DNA of 64,000 bases from Hoeflea_A sp965228435 (GTDB taxonomy: Bacteria; Pseudomonadota; Alphaproteobacteria; Rhizobiales; Rhizobiaceae): positions 1,612,001 through 1,676,000 of the forward strand of contig OZ245818.1 in NCBI GenBank assembly GCA_965228435.1, written 5' to 3'. Both the position numbers and the translations under genes were made by a program. This document shows positions 18,280 to 26,882 of the stretch, one piece after another. The notes beneath the pieces are model-generated. The model had not been told where the DNA came from and ran no database searches. It was given only the letters and a program-made list of their open reading frames with translations. The number at the start of each line of letters is the position of its first letter. Position 1 is the stretch's first letter.

Positions 18280-18301
18280 ATTGCAATTGCAATTATAATT
18301 G
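18280..18301. promoter_or_regulatory. Candidate MarR operator (two overlapping palindromes)
   Basis: ATTGCAATTGCAAT (18280-18293) is an exact palindrome and CAATTATAATTG (18290-18301) is another, overlapping it. They lie 80 bases ahead of marR and about 200 bases ahead of the reductase gene, in a 297-base divergent region that is A/T-rich compared with its surroundings. MarR dimers commonly bind A/T-rich palindromes of this size. Confidence 0.55.
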
Positions 18302-18497
18302 TTTCAACAGGATCGCGTCCGCTCTCGGATCTTTTGAGGACAATGCCTGCACTAAACCGGAAACGCGGTAATCCTGGTGCCAAACTGCTTATTCTCAGCA
18401 ATCCGAAAATAGATGCATATGAAATATTTTATATTTAAAACTTGACGGACCGAGTGCCTTCACGCATAGTTTGATCACGGCCACTGCGGAGAGACAA

Positions 18498-19463
18498 ATG
18501 CCCGACCTCAGGCTCGTCGTCAAACAGAGCGAAGCCGCCACGCCGCTCATCAAAATCATCACCCTGGCGGCTGCAGATGGCAGCCCCTTGCCGGACTACA
18601 GTGCCGGATCGCATATCCGCGTGCAACTGCCGGATGGCACCGACCGGCCTTATTCGCTGGTCAACACCGAGCCCTCTTCGTCGGCAACACAGGCGCCCCG
18701 GACCTACCGTCTCGGTGTGCGCCTGGAGGAAGACAGCGCCGGCGGCTCGACATACATGCACGGTCTGTCGGCGGGCGATGAGATCGTGACTTCGGAGCCA
18801 CTGAACCAGTTCGGCCTCACCGGGGACGCCGCGGATATCGTTCTGGTCGCGGGCGGCATCGGCATTACACCTATCCTGTCCATGGCCAGCGAACTGAAGG
18901 CCGCCGGCCGGCCATTCAAGTTCCACTATGCGGGCCGGTCACGGTCGGCCCTTGCCTTCGTCGATCCATTGACCGCGGTGTGCGGCGATGCGCTAACCAT
19001 CCATTGTGATGATGAACCGGACACGGCCATCAATCTGGATGCTTTGGTCGACGGACTAAAGCCGGGAAACCATGTTTATGTATGCGGTCCCCGTGGCATG
19101 ATCGAAGCAGTCCGCGAGCGGGCACATGCGCGCGGGTTCGACAAGGACCACGTGCATTTCGAGCTGTTCAGCAAGCACGACGAACAGGTGGAAGGTGGCG
19201 CGTTCGAGGTCGAGATCAGCTCGACCGGACAGGTTTTCACGGTGCCGCCGCACCGCACCATCATCGAAGTACTGGAGGAGGCCGGCATCGACCTGATCTA
19301 CGACTGCCAGCGGGGCGATTGCGGCATCTGCCAGACGGCGGTGATCGACGGCATTCCCGACCATCGCGACGTCATCTTGACCGACGACGAGCGGGCTGAG
19401 AACAATGTCATGCAGATCTGCGTTTCGCGGGCAAAATCGGATCGACTGGTCCTCGACCTTTAA
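18498..19463 (+). CDS. Phthalate dioxygenase reductase-type oxidoreductase (oxygenase electron donor)
   Basis: A 321-residue protein started at ATG 18498 with GGAG six bases upstream. The flavin-binding RPYSLVNT is at 50-57, the nucleotide-binding LVAGGIGITPILSMA follows, and a plant-type 2Fe-2S domain is at the C-terminus (Cys270, 275, 278 and 308). This order, reductase first and ferredoxin last, is that of VanB and phthalate dioxygenase reductase. It passes electrons from NAD(P)H to the Rieske oxygenase encoded 14 bases downstream. As the first gene of the operon it directly follows the MarR-controlled region. Confidence 0.92.
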   Translation: MPDLRLVVKQSEAATPLIKIITLAAADGSPLPDYSAGSHIRVQLPDGTDRPYSLVNTEPSSSATQAPRTYRLGVRLEEDSAGGSTYMHGLSAGDEIVTSEPLNQFGLTGDAADIVLVAGGIGITPILSMASELKAAGRPFKFHYAGRSRSALAFVDPLTAVCGDALTIHCDDEPDTAINLDALVDGLKPGNHVYVCGPRGMIEAVRERAHARGFDKDHVHFELFSKHDEQVEGGAFEVEISSTGQVFTVPPHRTIIEVLEEAGIDLIYDCQRGDCGICQTAVIDGIPDHRDVILTDDERAENNVMQICVSRAKSDRLVLDL

Positions 19464-19477
19464 CGGGAGGGTAGACA

Positions 19478-20812
19478 ATGGGACGCTACAGCGGCAATCC
19501 GGCGGCCATCAATGCGCTGGTTCAGCCGACGCAGGTGCATCGCGACGTCTATATCGACGAAGAGGTGTTCGAGCTCGAAATGAAGCACCTGTTCGCCAAC
19601 GCCTGGATTTTTGTCGGGCATGACAGCCAGGTGCCGAACCCGGGCGACTATTTCGCAACCGAGATCGGCAAGCAGCCGGTGCTGATGGCGCGCCACACCA
19701 ATGGCGACGTCAACGTCATGTACAATCGCTGCCCCCACAAGGGCACCAAGATCGTCATCGACCGGGAAGGCAACACCGGCAAATTCTTCCGCTGCCCGTA
19801 TCACGCCTGGTCCTTCAAGACCGACGGCTGCCTTTTGGCGATCCCGCTGAAGAAGGGATACAAGGACACAGGCCTTGAAGAGACTGAAGCAGCCAAGGGG
19901 TTGGCGCAGGTCGGCGCGGTGCACAATTATCGCGGTTTTGTGTTTGCCCGGCTCAACAAGGAAGGGCCGAGTTTCGAGGAATTCTTCGGCGGCTCTCTGA
20001 GTTCCTTCGACAACATGATCGACCGTTCACCGGTCGGGCGCCTGGAAGTGGCCGGACCGCCGCTGCGCTACATGCACCAGTGCAACTGGAAAATGCTGGT
20101 CGAGAACCAGACCGATACCTGCCACCCGATGGTGGCGCACGAAAGCTCCGCCGGGACAGCGGTCAAACTCTGGGAGTCCCTGAACAAGCCGGCTGACGCC
20201 CCGAAACCGATGGCGGTCGAGGTGATTGCTCCTTTCATGTCGCCCTATGAATTCATGGAAGGCATGGGCATCCGTACCTGGCCGAACGGCCACGGCCATA
20301 CCGGCGTGCACCACTCCATCCATTCCGACTATTCCGCCATACCCGGCTATTTCGACCAAATGGTCGAGGCCTATGGCGAAGAGCGCGCCAAGGCGATCCT
20401 CGACGAGAACCGCCACAACACGGTCTATTTCCCCAACATCATGATCAAGGGACCGATCCAGCAGCTTCGGATTTTCATTCCGCTGGCGGCCAACAAGACC
20501 CTGGTGGAGAGTTACATCTACCGGCTGGTCGATGCGCCCGACATGCTTCTGGAACGCACCGCCATGTACAACCGGCTGATCAACGCGCCGACGTCGGTCG
20601 TCGGCCATGACGATCTGGAAATGTACGAGCGCGCGCAGGAAGGCCTGCATGCCGACGGGCTCGAATGGGTCAATATCCAGCGGCTCTACGAGGAAGGCGA
20701 AACCTTCGACGACGAAGCCGTCGAAAACGGCACCACCGAGCGCCAGATGCGCAACCAGTTCCACGCCTGGGCCAAGTACATGACATTGACCATGGAAGGG
20801 GCAAGCCAATGA
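19478..20812 (+). CDS. Rieske ring-hydroxylating oxygenase, alpha subunit
   Basis: A 444-residue catalytic subunit with GGGAGGG ahead of ATG 19478. The Rieske 2Fe-2S ligands are Cys85, His87, Cys106 and His109 (CPHKG and CPYHAW). The mononuclear iron site shows the bridging Asp213 and ligands His216 and His221 in ENQTDTCHPMVAHES. With the beta subunit, whose gene overlaps it, and the upstream reductase it forms a two-component dioxygenase. In the inferred auxin pathway it would oxidise the pyrrole part of indole-3-acetate to dioxindole-3-acetate. Other aromatic acids are possible substrates on sequence alone. Confidence 0.93.
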   Translation: MGRYSGNPAAINALVQPTQVHRDVYIDEEVFELEMKHLFANAWIFVGHDSQVPNPGDYFATEIGKQPVLMARHTNGDVNVMYNRCPHKGTKIVIDREGNTGKFFRCPYHAWSFKTDGCLLAIPLKKGYKDTGLEETEAAKGLAQVGAVHNYRGFVFARLNKEGPSFEEFFGGSLSSFDNMIDRSPVGRLEVAGPPLRYMHQCNWKMLVENQTDTCHPMVAHESSAGTAVKLWESLNKPADAPKPMAVEVIAPFMSPYEFMEGMGIRTWPNGHGHTGVHHSIHSDYSAIPGYFDQMVEAYGEERAKAILDENRHNTVYFPNIMIKGPIQQLRIFIPLAANKTLVESYIYRLVDAPDMLLERTAMYNRLINAPTSVVGHDDLEMYERAQEGLHADGLEWVNIQRLYEEGETFDDEAVENGTTERQMRNQFHAWAKYMTLTMEGASQ

Positions 20813-21291
20813 GCTTCCCGACCCGTGATGACCTCATTGACTATGTCTATGAAGAAGCCCGGATGATTGATGACGGGCGCTTCGACGAGTGGCTGTCGCT
20901 GTGGACGGAGGACGGCTACTACTGGATGCCGCTCGACTACAAACAGGAGGACCCGAAACTCGTCACCTCACTGATGTATGAGGACGAGTTTTTGCGCAAG
21001 CTGCGGGTCGAACGCCTGAAGGGTGAACGGACGTTTTCACAGAAACCGAAAAGCCGCTGTCACCATGTGTTGCAGCGTCCGTTCGTCGATCTCATGGACC
21101 ACGACAACGGGCTTTTCGTCACCCATACGCCGTTTCACTATGTCGAGACGCGACTGGACGAACAGTTTCTGCTGGCCGCCAATGCCCGCCACGAGCTGGT
21201 GCTTCAGGATGGCGCTCTGAAAATGCGTCTGAAGCGGGTGGATCTGCTCAACTGCGATGCCGCCTTCGGCAACATTCAGCTGTTCCTCTAG
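20809..21291 (+). CDS. Ring-hydroxylating oxygenase, beta subunit
   Basis: A 160-residue small subunit whose ATG 20809 overlaps the alpha stop in ATGA. It has the beta-subunit features YEEARMIDDGRFDEWLSLW and the SKRCxH-like segment KPKSRCHHVLQRP. It adopts the SnoaL/NTF2-like cone and supports the alpha subunit structurally. An in-frame upstream extension exists inside the alpha gene but lacks family similarity. Confidence 0.92.
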   Translation: MSFPTRDDLIDYVYEEARMIDDGRFDEWLSLWTEDGYYWMPLDYKQEDPKLVTSLMYEDEFLRKLRVERLKGERTFSQKPKSRCHHVLQRPFVDLMDHDNGLFVTHTPFHYVETRLDEQFLLAANARHELVLQDGALKMRLKRVDLLNCDAAFGNIQLFL

Positions 21292-21296
21292 CCACG

Positions 21297-22928
21297 ATGA
21301 CAGAGCAAGCTAAATCGGGCGGCAGCGTCTACGAGCGGTTCGCCATCGCCGCCGGCCGCTGGCCGGAGCGGCCATTTCTCAATGTAATGCCGGAAACCGC
21401 CGATGCCTACGGCATTGCTTCGGGCGAGATCACCTATGGCGATGCGCGTGCGCAGATCGAGGTCCTTCGCGATGCCTATGCAGCGGCCGGCTACCGGTAC
21501 GGCGCCCGTGTGATGATGCTGCTTGAAAACCGGCCCGCATACGTGCTGCATTGGCTCGCGCTCAATGCGCTCGGTCTCTCGGTTGTACCGGTCAATCCGG
21601 ACCTGCAGGCTGCGGAGCTCGATTATCTGTCCGGCCATGCCGAACCGATCCTGGCGCTTGCCACGGAAAGCCGCCGCGCAGACCTCGAAGCTGCCAGTCG
21701 CAGGAGTGGCGTGAATTTTCCGGTGATCGTGCCCGGCATGGATCTGCCGCGTGTCGAAGGTGGAAACGACGACGCAGCCGATCCGTCGCCTGACACGGAA
21801 GCGGCGATGCTCTACACCTCTGGCACCACCGGCAATCCCAAGGGCTGCATCCTCTCCAACACCTATTTCCTCAACTCAGGCGACTGGTATGCGACGATTG
21901 ACGGCGTCTGCGCGCTGACCGAAGACGGTGAGCGGATGATCACACCACTGCCGATGTTCCACATGAACGCCATGGCCTGCTCGTTGATCGGGATGGTGAC
22001 CGTCGGCGGTTGCCTGACCGTGCTCGACCGGTTTCACCCGCGTACCTGGTGGGACAGCGTGCGCGAAAGCCGCGCCACCTGCCTGCATTATCTTGGCGTC
22101 ATGCCGTCCATCCTGATGAAGGCCGACGCACGGCCCGACGATCGCCGGCATTCGGTTCGCTTCGGCTTTGGCGCCGGCATCGATCCGAAACTGCAGATCC
22201 CCTTCGAGGAACGTTTCGGTATTCCGCTGGTCGAGGGCTGGGCGATGACCGAAACCGGACTTGGCGCGACCATCACCGCCAACCGTGAACCGCGAAAACG
22301 CGGTGTCAGTTGTCTTGGCGTGCCCGCACCAAATGTCGAGGCGCGGATCATAACCGATGACGGCCGGGAAGCTGGCGCTGACGAACCCGGCGAGCTGCTG
22401 GTACGCCACGCCGGCGACGACCCGCGCTTCGGGTTCTTCACTGCCTATTACAAGGACCCGGAGGCCACGGCGGAAGCCTGGGAAGGCGGCTGGTTCCACA
22501 CCGGCGACATCGTGCGCCGCGACGCCGACGGCTATTTCTTCTTCGTCGACCGCAAGAAGAACGTCATCCGCCGCAGTGGCGAGAACATCGCGGCGGTCGA
22601 GGTCGAAACGATCCTGATGCAACATCCGGAGATCAAGGCGGCCGCTGCCGCGCCAGCGCCAGACGCCTTGCGCGGCGACGAGGTCTTCGTCTGCCTGGTG
22701 GTCGAGGGCGACCGCTCCGAAGACCGCGCACGGTCAATCGTTTCCTGGTGCCTGGAGCAAATGGCCTATTACAAAGCGCCCGGCTATGTCGCCTTTGTCG
22801 ACCAGTTGCCGTTGACAGCGACACAGAAAATCCAGCGCGGCGTGCTCAAGGCCGAGGTCAAGCGCCTGCTTGACGACAATGCCGCCTTCGATACGCGCGC
22901 CATGAAAAAGCGGCTGGTCCCCACGTGA
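21297..22928 (+). CDS. Acyl/aryl-CoA ligase (AMP-forming)
   Basis: A 543-residue adenylate-forming enzyme that starts five bases after the beta subunit. The phosphate loop LYTSGTTGNPKGC, the GWAMTETG adenine-binding segment, the hinge HTGDIVRRDADGYFFFVDR, and the C-terminal lysine region (LTATQKIQRGVLK) are all present. It activates a carboxylic acid to its CoA thioester. Placed between the oxygenase and the thiolase-fold gene, it most plausibly activates the oxygenation product, which I infer to be dioxindole-3-acetate, or indole-3-acetate itself. Confidence 0.9.
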   Translation: MTEQAKSGGSVYERFAIAAGRWPERPFLNVMPETADAYGIASGEITYGDARAQIEVLRDAYAAAGYRYGARVMMLLENRPAYVLHWLALNALGLSVVPVNPDLQAAELDYLSGHAEPILALATESRRADLEAASRRSGVNFPVIVPGMDLPRVEGGNDDAADPSPDTEAAMLYTSGTTGNPKGCILSNTYFLNSGDWYATIDGVCALTEDGERMITPLPMFHMNAMACSLIGMVTVGGCLTVLDRFHPRTWWDSVRESRATCLHYLGVMPSILMKADARPDDRRHSVRFGFGAGIDPKLQIPFEERFGIPLVEGWAMTETGLGATITANREPRKRGVSCLGVPAPNVEARIITDDGREAGADEPGELLVRHAGDDPRFGFFTAYYKDPEATAEAWEGGWFHTGDIVRRDADGYFFFVDRKKNVIRRSGENIAAVEVETILMQHPEIKAAAAAPAPDALRGDEVFVCLVVEGDRSEDRARSIVSWCLEQMAYYKAPGYVAFVDQLPLTATQKIQRGVLKAEVKRLLDDNAAFDTRAMKKRLVPT

Positions 22929-24100
22929 GCGGACGGCGCCAGGCCTATGACGGCGTCGTGATGGCGGTTCCCGTTACGGTGCCCTATGCGCGTTTTTCCA
23001 AGGAGACGGCGCATTGGTGGATCGCCCGGGCCTTGCGACAATTGCTGAGCGATGCCGGCCTGACGATCGGCGACGTCGATGGGCTGTCCGTTTCCAGCTT
23101 TTCGCTGTTTCCGGACACGGCCGTCGGCCTGACCCAGCATTTGGGCTTGACGCCGCGTTGGCTCGACCATATCCCGTTCGGCGGCGCCAGCGGGGTTGCG
23201 GCGCTGCGGCGCGCCGCCAGGGCCGTGCAGGCGGGCGACGCCGATATCGTTGCTTGCGTTTCCGGCGACACCAACCAGGTGGACAGTTTCCGGCGCATGT
23301 TGTCGAGCTTCAGCCGCTTCGCCCAGGATGCCTCTTATCCCTATGGCTCCGGCGGTCCCAATGCATGCTTCGCCCTGCTCACCGACCATTACATGCGAAC
23401 CTACGGCGCGACGCGCGAGGATTTTGGTGCCATTTGCGTCGCCCAGCGTGACAATGCGCTGAAGAACCCACACGCCGTCATGAAGAAGCCGCTGTCCCTC
23501 CAACAATATATGGACGCCCGGCCCATCTCGGATCCGATCCACCTGTTCGACTGCGTCATGCCGGTTGCCGGTGCCGAGGCCTTTCTGGTGATGCGCGAGG
23601 ATGATGCTCGGGCCGCGAACCTCAAGCACGCTCGGGTTCTCGCAACCATCGAACGCCACAACGCCTTTCCCGATGATCCGATCCAGATGCGTGGTGGCTG
23701 GGTGATGGATGTGGACGAGCTTTATGCCATGGCCGGTGCCGGACCGGAGGCCATTGACCTCATGCAAACCTATGACGACTATCCGGTGATCGTCATGATG
23801 CAGTTCGAGGATCTCGGTTTCTGCGCCAAGGGCGAAGGTCCGCAATTCGTGCGCGACCGAGACCTGACCATTGGCGGCGATTTTCCGCACAACACGTCGG
23901 GCGGGCAGCTCTCCGCCGGCCAGGCGGGCGCGGCCGGCGGCTATATCGGCATGACCGAAGCGCTGCGTCAGGTGACGGGCGCGGCGGGTCCGACACAGGT
24001 GAACGATGCCAAGACCGCGCTGGTCTCGGGATTCGGCATGATCAATTACGATCGCGGCCTGTGCTCGGGCGCAGCCATCATCTGCGGGGACGGGCCATGA
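22925..24100 (+). CDS. Thiolase-fold protein without the thiolase nucleophile; candidate retro-aldolase
   Basis: A 391-residue protein of the SCP2/lipid-transfer thiolase branch, with a GTG start overlapping the ligase stop. The nucleophile loop reads PFGGASGVAAL (84-94), so Gly87 stands where CASG/CSSG would place the cysteine. The later GHP histidine motif is replaced by GQ at 332-333 in TSGGQLSAGQAG. The same losses are known in the Ltp2 steroid side-chain enzyme, which is an aldolase working with a DUF35 domain. The next gene encodes a DUF35 domain and is ATGA-coupled. I infer carbon-carbon cleavage that releases acetyl-CoA and isatin. Confidence 0.85.
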   Translation: MSGRRQAYDGVVMAVPVTVPYARFSKETAHWWIARALRQLLSDAGLTIGDVDGLSVSSFSLFPDTAVGLTQHLGLTPRWLDHIPFGGASGVAALRRAARAVQAGDADIVACVSGDTNQVDSFRRMLSSFSRFAQDASYPYGSGGPNACFALLTDHYMRTYGATREDFGAICVAQRDNALKNPHAVMKKPLSLQQYMDARPISDPIHLFDCVMPVAGAEAFLVMREDDARAANLKHARVLATIERHNAFPDDPIQMRGGWVMDVDELYAMAGAGPEAIDLMQTYDDYPVIVMMQFEDLGFCAKGEGPQFVRDRDLTIGGDFPHNTSGGQLSAGQAGAAGGYIGMTEALRQVTGAAGPTQVNDAKTALVSGFGMINYDRGLCSGAAIICGDGP

Positions 24101-25347
24101 CCAATCCGCTGACGCCGCCACCCAAGAAGGACCCACAGAAACGCTCGCGTGTTCCGACCCGGCCTTCGCACATGCGCAGCCGCGCGGCACTGGGCCTTGC
24201 AGCGGCGGCAGCCGAAGGCCGCTTCATGCTCCAGGTCTGCGGCGATTGCGGTGCCGTGCAATATCCGCCGCGCGATGCCTGCGGCAAATGCCTGAGCGTC
24301 GACCTCACCTGGCAGGAAATCGCCACCGGCGGCGAGCTCATTGCCGAAACGACGGTGCGCACCAGTACCAATGTCTATTTCCGCGAACGCACGCCATGGC
24401 GCGTCGGCACGGTTCAGCTCGATGCCGGCCCGCCGGCCATGTGCCATGTGCATGGCGATGTGGCCACGGGCGACCGGGTGCGGATGATCAACCGGCTGGA
24501 CAAGTCCGGGCAAGGCGTGCTGTTCGCCCTGCCGGAAAGAGCCACGCCGAACATGGAGGACGATCCTCACATGCGCGAAATGACCTGCGATCCGAAATTC
24601 CGGCGGGTGCTGATTACCGATGCACGCAACCCCAACGCCCCGGCGCTCGCCCAGGCGCTGGCCGATGCCGGCGCCTCGATGATCTTCGTCGGCGAGGCGG
24701 AAAGCTGGCGTCCCTATCCGGGTCGCGAAGCGTTTGCCGGAATTCCCAATGTCGACATTCTGCCGCTCGACGTCACCGACACCGCCTCCGTCAAGGAACT
24801 GGTCGGCGAGATCGGCGGGAAAACCGATATCCTGATCAACAATGCCCGCTTCGTGCGCCCCGGCGGCATCATCGACAGCATCGACGTCAACCACGCGCGC
24901 GACGAGATGGACGTGAATTATTTCGGCATGATGCGGCTCGCCCAGGCCTTCGGACCGTCGATGCGCGCTCGTGGCGCCGATGGTGACAACAGCGCCACTG
25001 CCTGGGTCAACATCCTGTCGGTCTATGCCTGGTCGAACCAACCGGAATTCGGCGCCTTTTCGGCCTCAAACGCCGCGGCCCTTTCGCTGTCGCAATGCCT
25101 GCGGGCGGAGCTGTGGCCGGGCGGTGTGAGGGTGATGAACGTCTTCACCGGCCCGACAGAGGACGAATGGCACCAACCATTGCCACCTCCGAAAGTGCCG
25201 CCGGCGGCGCTCGCGCGATCCGTCATCGCTGGACTGAAGGATGGTCTCGAGGATGTGTTCGTCGGCGACGTGGCGAAAGACCTGATTGAGCGCTGGCGCG
25301 CCGGCCCGAAGATCCTTGAACGCGAAATGATCGAGGGCGGGTCATGA
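24097..25347 (+). CDS. DUF35 Zn-ribbon/OB-fold protein fused to a degenerate SDR domain
   Basis: A 416-residue fusion coupled to the thiolase-fold gene by ATGA. Residues about 40-150 are a DUF35 unit: a rubredoxin-like zinc ribbon (Cys48, 51, 62, 65) followed by an OB fold, which in relatives binds CoA for a partner thiolase or aldolase. Residues about 165-400 follow the short-chain dehydrogenase fold, but the glycine motif is TDARNPN (174-180), and the catalytic Tyr and Lys positions are Phe321 and Asn325; Ser308 and an NNAR element remain. The SDR half is therefore probably inactive and structural. I know of no standard family with this layout, but cannot check databases. Confidence 0.85.
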   Translation: MTNPLTPPPKKDPQKRSRVPTRPSHMRSRAALGLAAAAAEGRFMLQVCGDCGAVQYPPRDACGKCLSVDLTWQEIATGGELIAETTVRTSTNVYFRERTPWRVGTVQLDAGPPAMCHVHGDVATGDRVRMINRLDKSGQGVLFALPERATPNMEDDPHMREMTCDPKFRRVLITDARNPNAPALAQALADAGASMIFVGEAESWRPYPGREAFAGIPNVDILPLDVTDTASVKELVGEIGGKTDILINNARFVRPGGIIDSIDVNHARDEMDVNYFGMMRLAQAFGPSMRARGADGDNSATAWVNILSVYAWSNQPEFGAFSASNAAALSLSQCLRAELWPGGVRVMNVFTGPTEDEWHQPLPPPKVPPAALARSVIAGLKDGLEDVFVGDVAKDLIERWRAGPKILEREMIEGGS

Positions 25348-26135
25348 GCGGGACGACCGATGTGCTGCAGAACCTTGCCGTCGCGCTGGCCTCAGGCGCG
25401 ATCCGCGTGGTGGACCTCACCCATACGCTGGATCCGGACTTTCCGGTCATCATCCTGCCGCCGGAGTTCGGCCAATGCGCGCGGTTTCGCATCGAAGAGG
25501 TCTCCGATTTCGACCAGCGCGGTCCGGGCTGGAAGTGGAACAACTTTTCCTGCGGTGAGCACACGGGAACGCATTTCGACGCGCCGTTACACTGGATTTC
25601 CGGGCGCGATCTGCCCGACAACAGCGTCGATACGATTCCGGTCGAAAAATTCGTCGGCCCGGTGTGCGTCATCGACTGCAGCGAAGGAGCCGCCCAAGAC
25701 GAGGACTTCGAGCTGACGCCGGAGATCGTCAAGGCCTGGGAAAAGGACCACGGCCGTATTCCTGAAGACAGCTGGGTGCTGATGCGAACCGACTGGTCGA
25801 AGCGCAGCGGCGAGGCCTATCTCAATATGCGCGAGGACGGCCCGCACGCGCCGGGTCCAACTCCTGATGCCGTGCGGTTTCTCGTCGACGAGCGCAAGAT
25901 TCGCGGCTTCGGCACCGAGACCGTCGGCACCGACGCCGGCCAGGGCATGCATTACACGCCGCCCTACCCGGCCCATTACTACTTGCACGGCGCCGGCCGC
26001 TATGGCCTGCAATGCCTGCGCAATCTCGACCTTCTGCCGCCGACCGGGGCGATGCTGATCGCAGCACCGCTGAAGATCAAGCAGGGCACCGGCAGCCCCT
26101 TGCGGGTGATGGCGATGGTCACGGATGGAGACTGA
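25344..26135 (+). CDS. Cyclase-family metal-dependent hydrolase; candidate isatin hydrolase
   Basis: A 263-residue protein, ATGA-coupled to the gene before it. The cyclase-family metal motif HxGTHxDxPxH is complete: His73, His77, Asp79 and His83 in HTGTHFDAPLH. The family includes kynurenine formamidase and the Mn-dependent isatin hydrolases, which open the lactam of isatin to isatinate in bacterial indole-3-acetate breakdown. Length and motif fit isatin hydrolase, and the gene set around it supplies the steps before and after. Kynurenine formamidase is the main alternative, but no other kynurenine pathway gene is present. Confidence 0.85.
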   Translation: MSGTTDVLQNLAVALASGAIRVVDLTHTLDPDFPVIILPPEFGQCARFRIEEVSDFDQRGPGWKWNNFSCGEHTGTHFDAPLHWISGRDLPDNSVDTIPVEKFVGPVCVIDCSEGAAQDEDFELTPEIVKAWEKDHGRIPEDSWVLMRTDWSKRSGEAYLNMREDGPHAPGPTPDAVRFLVDERKIRGFGTETVGTDAGQGMHYTPPYPAHYYLHGAGRYGLQCLRNLDLLPPTGAMLIAAPLKIKQGTGSPLRVMAMVTDGD

Positions 26136-26136
26136 C

Positions 26137-26865
26137 ATGAGCAAACAATTGACGGCGGTCATCACCGGCGCAAGTAAGGGCATCGGTGCCGATCTGGCAC
26201 GGTGCATGCTGGACGAGGGATATCGGGTGATTTCGGTTGCCCGGCATGCTCCGGATTTTTCGCACGACAACCTGTCGTCCGTCGAGGCGGACCTGCTCGA
26301 CGAACAGGCGGTGGCCGAGGCGGCAGCACACATTGCCAGTGAGCACGATGTCACCCATTTCATCCAGAATGCAGGCCTCATCTGGCCGAACCTGGTCGAA
26401 GACGCCAAGCCGTCCGATATCACCGGCCTCGCGCAGCTGCATCTCGGTTCGGCCCTAACCCTGCTTCAGGCCTTCCTGCCGTCGATGAAGGAAAAACGTT
26501 TCGGCCGGGTGATCTTCAATGGTTCACGCGCTGCGCTGGGCGTGCCAACGCGCACCGCCTACAGCGCCTCAAAAGCCGGCATGATCGGCATGGCGCGCAC
26601 CTGGGCGCTGGAACTGGCGAAGCACCAGATCACCGTCAATGTGGTCGCGCCCGGCCCGGTGCTGACCGACAATTTCTGGGGCATCATTCCGAAAGACAGT
26701 CAGCAGCAGCACGACCTCGCCGACCGCATCCCGGTGGGGCGCCTCGGAACGGTCGAGGACATCACCAACGCCTTCATGTTCTTCGCCGACCCGAAAAGCA
26801 GCTTCATTACCGGCCAGACCCTGTTCGTCTGTGGCGGCGCCAGTGTTGGCACGGCATTGCTTTGA
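26137..26865 (+). CDS. Short-chain dehydrogenase/reductase
   Basis: A 242-residue classical SDR. ATG 26137 has GGAG six bases upstream. It keeps the cofactor motif ITGASKGIG (9-17), NAG (78-80), and the catalytic Ser130, Tyr142 and Lys146 (YSASK). It is the last gene of the plus-strand catabolic operon and ends 17 bases before the convergent LysR gene. A dehydrogenation on a hydroxylated intermediate is likely; the exact step is not visible from sequence. Confidence 0.88.
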   Translation: MSKQLTAVITGASKGIGADLARCMLDEGYRVISVARHAPDFSHDNLSSVEADLLDEQAVAEAAAHIASEHDVTHFIQNAGLIWPNLVEDAKPSDITGLAQLHLGSALTLLQAFLPSMKEKRFGRVIFNGSRAALGVPTRTAYSASKAGMIGMARTWALELAKHQITVNVVAPGPVLTDNFWGIIPKDSQQQHDLADRIPVGRLGTVEDITNAFMFFADPKSSFITGQTLFVCGGASVGTALL

Positions 26866-26882
26866 AACTTCGTTGTCATTCA

